From positions 10,867,435 to 10,931,434 of the forward strand of contig JACAXG010000007.1 in the NCBI GenBank assembly GCA_018881555.1: DNA of 64,000 nt. Direction: 5' to 3'. Shown piece after piece: positions 47,206 through 58,020 of the stretch (position 1 is the first letter of the stretch; every line of letters starts with the position of its first letter). The DNA comes from Amblyornis subalaris. Taxonomy: Eukaryota; Chordata; Aves; Passeriformes; Ptilonorhynchidae. The notes beneath the pieces are model-generated. The model was not told the DNA's origin. It made no database searches and saw only the letters and a program-made list of their open reading frames with translations. A program made the position numbers and the translations under genes.

Positions 47206-49497
47206 AAATGTTTATGGCTTTTTACATTATTAAGCAAGTTTTCTAATTGTTCATGAAAATCATTACACAAAACATTTCTATTCAACTTGACTTTGGATTT
47301 CAAAAAGGAAGAAATGCCCACAGAAAACAGGTGCTGCCTACATTTTAATTAAGATCCTGCATGTGTCTGGATATCAGGATGTGGGTGAGGTTTGGCCTAG
47401 GACTCTTAGTCATTCTGCTGCANAGTAATTTTGAAGGGTGGAAAACAACCAGTCCCAGAAGGCAGACACAGAACAGAGATTTCTCTGTTTTAGAAGACAG
47501 AAGGTGGATATACTCCTGAAAAAACTCAGTATATGCACCAAAGTCCTTGGGACAAAGCAGGACTGTTGCTGGGGTGCTGCTCCTCACTCTGGGCAGGAGG
47601 GAGACTGGCANGAGTCTTTTAGAAGCACAGACATGCAAAAACCTTCCCTACCACCCTCCTTTCTACCAGTGGCCAAAAGTAGTCCCAAGGAGGAANGTAA
47701 GGGCAGCAAAAGCACAGAGGTGAATCCCCAAAGTTCTTTCTAAGTCTCCAANCCTGTATGACATCAGGTCTTAGCGGGCATGGAGCGGAATCCTGGTGTT
47801 GGAGCTGTGAGCCCAGCTCTCCTGTGCTCTGAAGGAGTCTGGGAAAAGGAGCTGGTGAGACACATGCTCAGGGGAGGGGATGGAGGAAGAATAAATGGTA
47901 TTGGGAATGGCTAGGTANGAGAAGGGAAGGAAAACCAGGGATTGAGTGCTGCCTGAGAAAAAGAGGGTGGGAATAGAGAAGGCAAAGTCCAAACTGAATC
48001 TCTCCATCCTAGTTCTTTCTCCCTGTCATTACTAACCACTAACCACTGCCTCTGTACCTAAGGCAGACCAATTAAANTAGACTTGTGTGTATAAAGGCTT
48101 AACATGATGAATTTTTGCATTTGGCATTTTATGAATGAGTTTTCATCTGCCATTTGCCAATTGATTATAGTTACAGTAATTTTACTCTTCACTTTCATTG
48201 TTAGGTCAACAACTGAATTAAAGACTACCATGAAAGAAAGCTTTCATTCCAGTGCTCCTCATCCATAAATCAAAAAGTGAACAAGTGCCTGTTATTAGTA
48301 CCTCTATAGGTATACCACTACCCTTGGCAAACTGTTCCAGTGTACAGTGCAAGTAACAAATAGCCTGACATTGGTAGCAATATAATGAAATAAAACTTAT
48401 AGCTGAAACCCAAACAGATTAAAAAAGATACGTTATTGGTTTTGTTATTGAAGAAAAGGAGTTGGGAAGCACTGTTACAGGATAAAATGGATTTCTAGTT
48501 TTGGTGGAAGAACTTTGCATATTTGAAAGGTCAGTTCAGAAACGTCCNCCAAATTGACAAGATAACATGAGGGCTTTTATTTTTGNTTTTATTTTAAAAT
48601 ATGAATTGTAGTCGTTCTTATAAGTAACATGATATAAACAAAAGATAAAGATGGGATGGGNAAATCAGCTCTAGCAACACCTTACTTTGTAATGACAGAG
48701 AAAAAACAGTAGACGGGGAATGAATTCCAGTGTCTTTAACAGGAAAAGAAATGAAAAAATACTCAANGAATTGAAGCCTCATAGCTTCAGCACACACTGG
48801 ACTAAGACTGATTTTAGGATCTATTCTGAACTCAGACTTGGAAAGTCCCATTTCCTTGGCAATTCAAAGAAACAGTTTGNGCCTTTATTTTGAGGGCTCT
48901 GTTAGGCCCAACGTCATCAGCTCTGCATCTGCAGTTTGTTTGCTCTCTTAGGCAGGAGTTAAGCTGGCTATGCAAGGAAAAATTGTAGGTAAATAAATAA
49001 ACAGATATGAGCAGCTTTCTGGGATCTTGGGCTTGCTTATCATTTCAGTATTCCTCTCTTTTTAATAAGTCATTGAACAGCAGAATGGATTGCTCNGCAA
49101 AAGCTGACATTTAGAAAGAAAAATAACACATTTTTAACAGTCTTTTCCTAGCAAAGCCAGGAATACATATCTATGTAAGCTCAGTCAACCTTCTGGCTTC
49201 CTTTTTTTAAAAATTTTATTGCTCAGAGAGAGTGTTTTGTCTGCACACTCGAGTCAAAGGTCTCTGTGTTGTATCCAGGCATGGATAAAACTGATTCATG
49301 ACTGCTGATTCCCTTGCTGCATGGGGTGTTGCTGGGTGCTAAGGTTTTGGGAAAACGTGACTCTTGACTGCAGTTCCTGCTTAGGACTGTAATACTACAT
49401 ACATAACCTACTAGCTTCTACTTAACCACTCTAAGTTCTTTTAAAAACACTGGCTTTGTTGTACATTAATTAATGTAGATTCTTTACATCTTTCAAC
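47206..49497. other. Non-coding sequence, no recognised gene or transposon
   Basis: Contains overlapping open frames on both strands around 47345-48007 without recognisable domains. A purine-rich patch lies near 47860-47940. A 16-base palindrome is listed separately. Confidence 0.5.
49462..49477. repeat. Perfect 16-bp AT-rich palindrome
   Basis: TACATTAATTAATGTA is its own reverse complement, with no spacer. It contains overlapping TTAATTAA/ATTA cores of the kind bound by homeodomain proteins. Chance occurrence in AT-rich DNA is possible. Confidence 0.9.
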
Positions 49498-49553
49498 TTG
49501 GGGGTTGTACTAGGTGATATTTAATGGTTCCTTCCAACCCAAACTATTCTACN
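49498..49553 (+). mobile_element. CR1 LINE 3' tail (sense, short)
   Basis: Only the last 55 or so bases are recognisable: GTACTAGGTGATATTTAATG, then TTCCTTCCAACCCAAAC and TATTCTAC. Severely 5' truncated or degenerate. Confidence 0.75.
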
Positions 49554-49959
49554 GCTCCCCATAAAACCGTTTTCCGGATCTGAAATCAGTCTCCTGGCTA
49601 TCAAATGAAGGCTTCTTCCATGGTCCAGCAGGATCAGCACATTAGCATAGTGAAGTTCTTCCTCAGGTTATGGATTGAGGGTCCTGCCTCTTTGCCTGTT
49701 ATCCCTGTGCATTTCCTTTTAAGTCAACAAAGGAATGAGTTGAATACCGGGTGCAAAAAAGTTGATGAAAGCTTTGGTCCACTGAGAGTAGGATTGCGAA
49801 TCTNTGGCTTCATTTGAAGTGGAGCAGGGTTCATTTGGATGCTGCTTTCACTTTCAATTAATGGTAGCCCTGCTGTGCATTTGCTTGTTACGTGATTCAG
49901 CTGTAGAATGACAATCCTAAAATGGATACCATTTTGCAATGAAACTCAGAGCCTTTGAT
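49554..49959. other. Non-coding sequence, no recognised gene or repeat
   Basis: Opposed open frames 49605-49817 (plus) and 49724-49939 (minus) overlap and contain ambiguous bases. Nothing is recognised between the two short CR1 tails. Confidence 0.45.
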
Positions 49960-50056
49960 ATCTTCAGCACTTACCTGGACAAGNCTCTCAGAATCCTCAT
50001 CTAACAATATGTCTCGAGAGGACCCTTCCCACACAAATCTTGCTATGATTCTATGA
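49960..50056 (+). mobile_element. CR1-like 3' tail (sense, degenerate)
   Basis: CTTACCTGGACAAG, then CTCATCTAACAATATG, AGAGGACCCTTCCCACACAA and the tail GCTATGATTCTATGAG follow the order of a CR1 3' end with several substitutions. The left edge is uncertain and the assignment rests mainly on the tail. Confidence 0.6.
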
Positions 50057-52312
50057 GAGCTTTTTTCATCATCCATCAGAAAAGGTTATTTAACATAGAA
50101 AGAAGTCTGTTCCTCATGTGACATGCCAACACTTTGCTTTATCACTGATAACCATAGCTTTCACTAATGTAACTCACAGCTCAGGAGTTTTAATCTATTC
50201 TCTCAGCTAGTAGTAGGGTCANGAAAACTGCAGAGGTATTTCTAAGGAAAAAGGAGGCATAGCTCCAATACTTTTATGCAAGGAAATGATTCAGTGGAAA
50301 ACCTGCTGGAAAGGTTGAAGCGCTGTTAGGCATGCAGATAAAGACAAGTATGACATTCACCTAAAACAGGATAATTAAAGAATAAATGTATCATCCTGAA
50401 GTAAATTTGGCAGGGCGGTCACTTTAAGTTCACAGCACTATTTGCTCCAAAGTAGCTAATTTTTTTTTTTCACTTTAAATAAAAATCATGCAAAAAGAAA
50501 TGCAGTTTCCCTGAAGGTCCCATGTCACTGCATAAATTGAACGTAATACAGGCTCTGGATTTCACAGGCAGAGTAGAAATGTAGTTCTGCTTAAACAGGA
50601 AGATCTATCATCAGACGATAGAAATTAATACAGATCAAATAAAATCAGTGTAAATACATCAAGTCATAATAAATGAAGACCTGGACCTGCAGGTTTCTTA
50701 GGCTACTCCCAGTTATTGATCCAGGAAACTGGTGGTTAGGAGGCACTGAAAAATAGGACTGCTCAGGTGTTGGTATTAGATGTGGAAGCTTTTAATGAAG
50801 AAATGTCAACAGTGGCAAAAAGCTGTGAAAACTGAGGCTGCAGTCCCAGCACAGATGGGTTCTGGTAGAAACACCCATGTAGGNTACTCCTGAAGTATTT
50901 CCTCACTCTGCCTGTCCCCAGGACCCGCAGCACATGGCGTCTCCATTCTGCTGGCTACACTAGTGAGGTTATNGAAAACACCAGGACCCAACAGGCCCTT
51001 TAAAAACATCATGCCTTGATTATGCATGCTGGTTTCACACTTCATACTCCATTTTTTCACTGATATCATACACATTTGGAAGCCTAATCACAAACGTAGG
51101 AGAGAAATTTTCAAATGTGTCCACCCTGTTATGTACAGACGGCTTTTTTCAAAAGGCAATGAAAGTACAATTCCCTTTTTCAATGAAATCAGAGACATTC
51201 AGATGACATGGGCATTTTTTAAAACTTCAGCANTAAAGGCTGACTTTACATGTTTGTATTTAAAAATCTTGGCTAAGATCATTCAGGTGATTAAATACAG
51301 AGCAGAGGGAACAGTTTTTTGGGGAATGTTGGCCATAATCCCTCGTAGTGATCTATTACATTATCATTTCTATAATGGATGACATCATCTCTCTTTAACT
51401 CATCTTACTTGATGTGTCTGTAATGCTTGAAGAGGATTTCATTGTTAAGATATAGAAGGTTTCCTCATACATCAAACCTGACAGGAGGACTCTCATTTGC
51501 CCCCATCATTCAGTCTTCATTCTATCCACATGGAGCCAATCAACCGAAAGATAATATCTTCTAATAACTGCAATAGATGTTACTGTGCCCNCAATGTCAC
51601 ATCGTGCCCTTCATTCTGACTGTCTTCCTTGTTACTGTATATTACTGGCAGTGTGTCAATATTTAGTAAGGATTTAGTCTTTTTTCATAGCCACCTTCTA
51701 AGAATTTTATGCAAAACATACCTTGTTTTCTCTGTGGGTCACTGAGAAGAAATGTTGGAAGTGATAATAGAAAAGGAGCTTCCTGGCATTACTAAGTCCT
51801 CATTTGTAAGAAAGGCTGAGAAAATCTGATACTTAAAACAGGAAGTAGACAACTGACTGTTCTAANGTTGGCTGAAGTTAACATTTTATTCTCAGTGTTC
51901 ATGTAACACAACAAGCCAATCGCTTTCCAAACAGCACCTGCTATGATAACAGAGAAAGTCATGGAGCTGGAAGTTGTGTCTTTATCACACAGCTTAACAG
52001 AAACTATTGGAAGGGTGCAGAGAAATATCTTAGTGGGCCTCTTGCTTTGTGAACCCTAAGAACATCTGGAGTCTATTTCATCTCATTTTGCAGATGACTC
52101 ATCCCTCTGTTCTATGCTGCTTTCTTTGTTCATGCACATGTACATTTGTATGACACCTGAAAACATTTGTCTTATTCAGTGAGCTCATACAGACCTTTTT
52201 CCTACAGCCTGGAGTTTGGCACACACCAGCTTCTGGACTGAAACACGGGCACAGCATGTGCACTACCTAATGGCTTGTCCAAGGTTTCCCTGACTCAGGT
52301 TCCCCCTCAAAA
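50057..52312. other. Non-coding sequence, no recognised gene or transposon
   Basis: AT-rich unique sequence with a T-run at 50460-50470. The 118-codon plus-strand frame at 51026-51382 has no known domain and contains an ambiguous base. Confidence 0.5.
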
Positions 52313-52895
52313 GCACACTTGCGGTCCAGAAGGCCAACTACATCCTGGGCTGCATCAAAAGCAGCATGGCCAGCGGGTTCTGCCCGTGTAAGACCCCACC
52401 TGTGTCCAGATCTGTGTTCCTCCACAGAAGAAAGATGTGGACCTGTCAGAGCAGGTCCAGAGAAGNGCCATGGACGTGGTCAGAGGAACCGAACACCTCT
52501 CCTACAAGGACAGGCTGAGAGAGCTGGGGTTGTTCAGCCTGGAAGAGAAAAGNCTTTGGGGAGACCTCGTTGGGNCCTTTCAGTACCTTAAGGGGGCTTA
52601 TAAAAAGGAGGGATAGGGACTTTTTATACAGGGAGATNGTGACAGAACAAGGAACAATGGTTTTAAATCGAAAGAAGGAAGGTTTAGATTAGATGTTAGG
52701 AAGAAATTCTTTACTTGAAGGTTGGTGAAGCACCCGAACAGGTTGCCCAGAGAAGGTGGGCCACATCCCATCAAGGCCACATTGGATGGAGCCCTGAGCA
52801 CTCTGAGCTAGTGAATGACATCCCTGGCAGGGATGTTGGAAATAGATGATCTCTAAGGTCCCTTCCAAGCCAAAACATTCTATGATTCTATAATT
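52313..52895 (+). mobile_element. CR1 LINE 3' fragment (sense)
   Basis: About 580 bases of sense CR1. It starts near GCGGTCCAGAAGGCCAAC. Landmarks are CCTGGGCTGCATCAAAAGC, AGACCCCACCTGTGTCCAG, AACACCTCTCCTACAAGGAC, AGAGCTGGGGTTGTTCAGCC, AGGGGGCTTATAAAAAGGAG, TTAGATTAGATGTTAGGAAG and ATCCCTGGCAGGGATG. It closes with CATTCTATGATTCTATAATT. It is pure 3' untranslated and extreme ORF2-end sequence. The copy carries small internal deletions relative to 60684-61286, for example in the segment after GCCAGCGGGT. Confidence 0.95.
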
Positions 52896-55800
52896 CCAAA
52901 AGAATATTTTGAGGAACACCTCTAAACATATTGAAGTTGAACAGGATATTGTGGTTTGATTTGATGTGTTTGTCTCCAACCAAGCCTCCTCTGTCATTCC
53001 AGAAGCCCTGACTGTAGCAGACTTTCACTGATCTTCCATCATCTTGCAGACTGGAGGAAGTTATTAGAAATGTCTGTTCACCAATAAACTTTCCTTCAGG
53101 AAGGATAAANCCAAACTTACTGCTTAGAGATCACTTCAGGCATGAAAACATGCAAGCACATTATTCATGGAGTTTATTTCATATTAATATAATACTGGCT
53201 GATCTCATTGTTTATATAAATGCTCCATTTTTATTTGAGTGCTCTTAACTACTTGACCTCAGGGATGTCTGCCAAAGAAAAAGGTTGGTTTCTGCTCTTT
53301 GTTAGAGTAGTGTAAGTGGGCAGGGCTGGCTTGACTTCTCACAGGATGTGAAGCATAGAGTTTCAAAATGTCACACTCTGGAAGGCTACAGACTAAACAG
53401 GTTTCAACTAATGGGGTGTCTTCAGTGTCTGAGGAAAAAGAAAGTTTAAGGCTTAGATGCTTATTTCAAAGTCATCTCTGCTTCTTCAATAACTCATTTT
53501 GATATTTTTTAATTTGCAAAAATGTGTCTGTGTGATCCCATAGGCTCTTAACTACTTTGTAATGAGTGTGTATGAACAGATGGAAAATGTTTTCAATTTC
53601 TGAGAGAACTGCTAATGGATGTCACCAGCTATTAGAAAAGCTCAGGTGGTTCCATTTTGGGAGAATAGGTATTGTCATAAGCCTCTTCATTTTTAATGAA
53701 ATGTTTGNTCATTTATACCTTTATAGTAAGTTTAAGACTGCCTGTACTAGTGCAAAAAGATTAGAAATTGAGCTGGAAATTATTCACTGTGAAATAGTCC
53801 AGAACCTTAAATCCAAACATTTCACCTGAAAATAACAAAAGCTTATTGTAGGTCACATCAGTATCAGGGAAAATTATTAACTGGAAAAAAAATTAATTCC
53901 ATCAAGGCTAGACTTCTTTTTTTCTCTTTCTAAAAAATGCAGGAAAAAAACCCCACAAAAAAATCACAGCAGAAAGGAATAATTTTTCTATGTAACATTC
54001 AATACTCTATCCATCTATTTAAAATTTTATCCGCTAACCCAGATGAGATTTCATACTGGTTTTGAGCTCCCTCTAGCATCAGACATTAGGATCTTCCCAG
54101 GAGAAGGAACTGAAATATGAAATATAAAGGGATAAAATGAAACTCAGTAAGTAAATTTTCCCTTATATTTGTCACTGAGGGGCAGAATTAATACAGNGAA
54201 TAGGCCTGAGAAAGAAAACAAAGGCCTGTGAAGAAAACAATATGTTTTCGTGCCTGTGAATTGAAGGGAAGGAGGTAAGGAAGGAATCGGAGGGAATTTA
54301 GGCACAACCAGATTGGGATAGAATGGTACTACTGGGTTGCCCTTCCTTCTCCATTACTACAAAAGACAGAGTTCAATAATAGATTGCTTCTTTCTGTTCT
54401 GGCCTTGGCTCACATTGCTAAACTGTATTGAGACACTGCTTTGATCAAACAGCTGTGANCTGCATGAGATTATATTAACAGATAATGACACCTCAGTGTG
54501 CTGTATACAGACTGATAGTTTGGAGATTAAAGTGTGTAAAAGGACCCTTTGGGCAAAATCTTGTGCTATTTCTCCGGGAACTTGATGCCCAGAGAACAAC
54601 ACCACAATCAGGTCTCCTTCAGCACTCATGGCCAGACCTGAAGAATCTTTCACGCGGCTGTTGCTCCTTATTTTACATCTCAATGTTTCCAGTTCAGTCT
54701 TCAACTTGCCCTAGAAAGTGGGCAAAGGAGTAGCAGCCATGACAAGTAAGACAACGTCTACAGCAGTCTTTTCTCTGCCTTTGCGATGTGAAGGGCAACA
54801 GTGTTCAGAAGCAGAAATTAATTTTCTCAGCNGTCCCATGAAAGTGCTGATTGACTTTGCAGGCTGTCTCTGAGAGACAGGTGNGGCTGCAGGTGTTTAT
54901 GCAGTGACTGGAATAATGGGGAAGGTGTATGAAGGAGCTTAAAGGGAAGTGTTAAAACCTGAAAAGGGTGGAAGAAGGATTGAACTGAGCAGACTCAGGG
55001 TGGAATATCTTCCTCATAAGTTTCTGCACAGCATACATTTCCTAGGAACAACATGAACATTCATGTGCTTATTTTGCTCTCACATTCAACAACTTCAGGC
55101 ATAGAAAAAAGTCTCTATTGTTCAAGATACCACAGAAATTATATTTCTTGGCCTCAGAAAAATTACACTTAGAGCCATAGGCCCAAAGAGATGGACCAAA
55201 CCTTCTCCAGAGACTGACTAGGTGAAGCACNGACCACAGCTAGCAATGATCTATATCTAAGTAAAAAAGAAAAGATCAAATGAAAAATAAATTTCATTTC
55301 CTGAATTGAAAAGTACAAAGAAAATGGATATTTTAACTTCAATCTGAATAAAAAAAATTAAATGTGTACCAATGACAGTATGTTAAATTCCTTTGGTAAA
55401 CTAGAAATGTTTTAATGACCTCTCTCTGTCCAGCTCNGCCAACATTTCAGCATCTTCACAGTTAATTACTTCCACAATGAGAAATGATATAGGGAACCAT
55501 CAGGCATTGCATGACACTGCAGCTCCTAATTCTGCTGTGTATATTCCTCTGCAGTCAGGCTGAGTTTGTTTTAAGTTTATTTTATTTCAACTCATCTTGC
55601 AGCAGAAGAAATGGAAGCCTCACGAACAGCTGGGATATGGCAAGTCCCATATCCTNACTCATAAAAGTAGCAGGTAAGCCAAAGAAAAACTATTCCAAAG
55701 GCACAGAATGGCAGTTACTTTGCTTTTCAACAGCTCTGCACTGAAGGTAACAGATGCCTTTCTTTGAAATCAGTCTGTTGGAATTTCACAGAGGGGCAAA

Positions 55801-56865
55801 AACTGCAGGAAAAAACCCAAACACAAAAAAGNCCAGCTGTCGGGTTCAAACAGCCTTGAAGTGGAGCTACAATCCAGGGAGACAGAGAAACACGCTGAAA
55901 ACCGAGAACTGAGAGTACTATTTCAGTATGCATTGATAGAAGTGCTCTTTTCCCATCAACTACCTGTTCCCTCAAGNCTGCCTTTGTCCATCCACATGTT
56001 TGACTCTATCTCTTGAAAATGGTGCCTTTCAAAGACAGGTTGCTTACCTGCCTAGCACCATAACTCCAGTTTTGGCAAGACTTACTGAGCACAAGCACNG
56101 CATTCCACCTGCCAGGAGTAACCATGATAAATGAGGTTTTCAAAACACTAAATCCTGGCACAAAAGAGAGTTCCTACTTGTGTTTCATTAAAATGGAGCT
56201 AGTAATAAGTATTTATATCCTAAGCAGCTGGGATAAAACAGGGCATAGCACCAACACAATTCCTGGCAGGAGGNAAGAGTGTTTTATAGAGAGCTTCTGC
56301 AGAAAAGATCCTCTTTGATAAAGAAGCAGCTTAAAAATAACAGGTTTTCAGACAATATTGAAAAATGCTAAAAATCAGCCTCCATGCCAGAGATGAACAC
56401 TGTTTGGAGTACAGAAGAATTGCATGAAAAGTTCTGTTGTCAAAGACCAACCTTGGTTGCTGAAGATGACCCAAGTTGAATTTTCAAAAATAAGAAACTG
56501 AAAAGTTCATTTCTTTGATAGTTGATAGGTGCCTTTTTCACTGGTTTTGTCACAGAGATTTGGATTATTTTCGATACACAGAAGCTCAGCATGCTCAAAC
56601 AGCAGCAGCAGCAAAAAAATTAGATAATTCTGGCAGCATCTTGAAGAAAGAAGTGTATGGTCTTATTGTGCTGTACAAGAAGCACATACAGAAATAGAGG
56701 CCACAGCTATATTCAGCTCATGCCCAGCACCTCAGTCTGTGCCTCCTTGCAAAGAACTTTTCCTCTGCTGGCCGCAGTGGCTACGTTCCTCTTCTTTCTG
56801 TCTGCTCTTTTAAGAACCCCTCTATTACCTTCCTTCAATGATGTTCTTGATGTCCCCTTTCTCAA
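52896..56865. other. 4 kb without a recognised gene or transposon
   Basis: Short open frames only. 54357-54704 (minus, 115 codons) and 54485-54733 (plus) overlap in opposite directions and show no domain. A short A-rich stretch lies at 53943-53963. A CAG-rich stretch at 56599-56612 gives a brief Ala run in a 60-codon frame and is not evidence of a gene. Confidence 0.5.
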
Positions 56866-57136
56866 AATAGTTATATGGTATGGAATATTCCTTTGGTCAG
56901 TTTGGGTGAGCTGTCTTGGCTATGTCCCTTCCCAATCTCTTGCCCACTCCCAGGTTTTGAGGCTCGGGGCCAGGTGGTAGCACTTCGGAGAAACAGCCAT
57001 GAGGATGTGGGAGAACTGCTCAGCTGTAGCCAAAGCACTGGCGTGTTATCCACACTTTTCCAGCTGCAGGTACAAAGCACAGCACTGTGAAGGCACTGTG
57101 AGGAAAGCTGAGCCCATTCCAGTCAGACCCAATACA
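56866..57136 (-). mobile_element. ERVL-type LTR fragment, U3 only
   Basis: Antisense copy of the 5' half of the LTR group represented at 37247-37850. It contains TATGGTATGGAATATTCCTT, TTTGGTCAGTTTGGG, CTGGCTATGTCCC-like sequence, GTAGCCAAAGCACTG and a terminus CAGACCCAATACA. Read on the minus strand that terminus gives a TG start near 57136. Homology stops just short of where the TATA box would be. The U3 centre has diverged considerably. No R, U5 or internal region is present. Confidence 0.82.
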
Positions 57137-57960
57137 TTTGGTAANATGAAACATTTAATAATATGTATTTCTTAATANGTACAATTTGAAANGTGACTGN
57201 AAATGAATTAGAGAATTTAGAAAGAAGTTAAAAACTTTTAAGAAAGTATTTTTAAAAGAGCCCTACAATGGGCTCATTACTTTTTTTACAAAGTCACAGC
57301 ATTCTTACTTTCAACAAAATTGTGTCTTATAAAGGTGTGTGTGGTGAGGGGAAATCAACATTTCTTTCCTTGGACTATCTTCTCTGTTTTTGTCAGTATG
57401 AATTTTACTGTTTGAATTCAATCTGGCCTTGTATCTAACTGAAACTCTGATCTTTCACAGACTATGCAAACTTGGTTTTCTCTTTCCCAAATACTTTTAA
57501 ACAAGAAAGGCTTTGCACAAATGTTAGCTGAGTGCCCTGTCTCTGCGTTAGCAGAACGAGTTCATACAGCCCCTTGTTTGATGATCTGCTTGTCAATTTT
57601 GCCCTGAGACAATAAACAAAGTGTCAGACTTAGGATTTATTTGTGTAACAGAGAGTCATGCAATGCATGAGTTTTGGAGGATTACAGGACTTTAATAGTA
57701 ATCCTTTTCTGATTCATGCAGTGCATTGTTCTGGAGGATTTATGGATATCTGTAGCCCTTATGGATTAGGAATGGTACAGATCTAGAACAAATAGGCATG
57801 TAGCCTGTGTGGTTTGACTGCATGGGATGTGTAGTGAAATTCATGTTTTGATAATCCAGACTTCAAGAACAATGTCAAGGTTGTGTCCACTTTGGCCAAA
57901 TCACATTGATCAGCTTCCAGGAGAAAAAAAAAAAAACGATGACATCCACAGAAAAACCTG
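57137..57960. other. Non-coding sequence, no recognised gene or repeat
   Basis: AT-rich sequence with several ambiguous bases at 57145-57200 and a run of A at 57923-57936. No frame or repeat family recognised. Confidence 0.5.
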
Positions 57961-58020
57961 GAGTGTGGTAAAATTACCACACAGGAGTGTGGTAAAATTA
58001 CCACACAGGAGTGTGGTAAA
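57961..58020 (+). repeat. 24-bp palindromic minisatellite, 2.5 copies
   Basis: Two identical 24-base units at 57961-57984 and 57985-58008, then half a unit to 58020. Within each unit GTGTGGTAA and TTACCACAC form a perfect 9-bp inverted repeat with a 2-base spacer, linked by CAGGA. TGTGGT and its complement ACCACA are the core sequence recognised by RUNX-family proteins, so the array holds five such cores in alternating orientation. The two full copies have no difference between them, which suggests a recent duplication. Confidence 0.95.

Noticed and set aside
56515..56697. Frame with a short Ala run from CAG repeats.
   Set aside because: The repeat is only about four to five units and the frame has no other distinguishing feature.
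57923..57936. Run of A as the tail of a processed pseudogene.
   Set aside because: The sequence upstream shows no gene similarity and no target duplication was seen.
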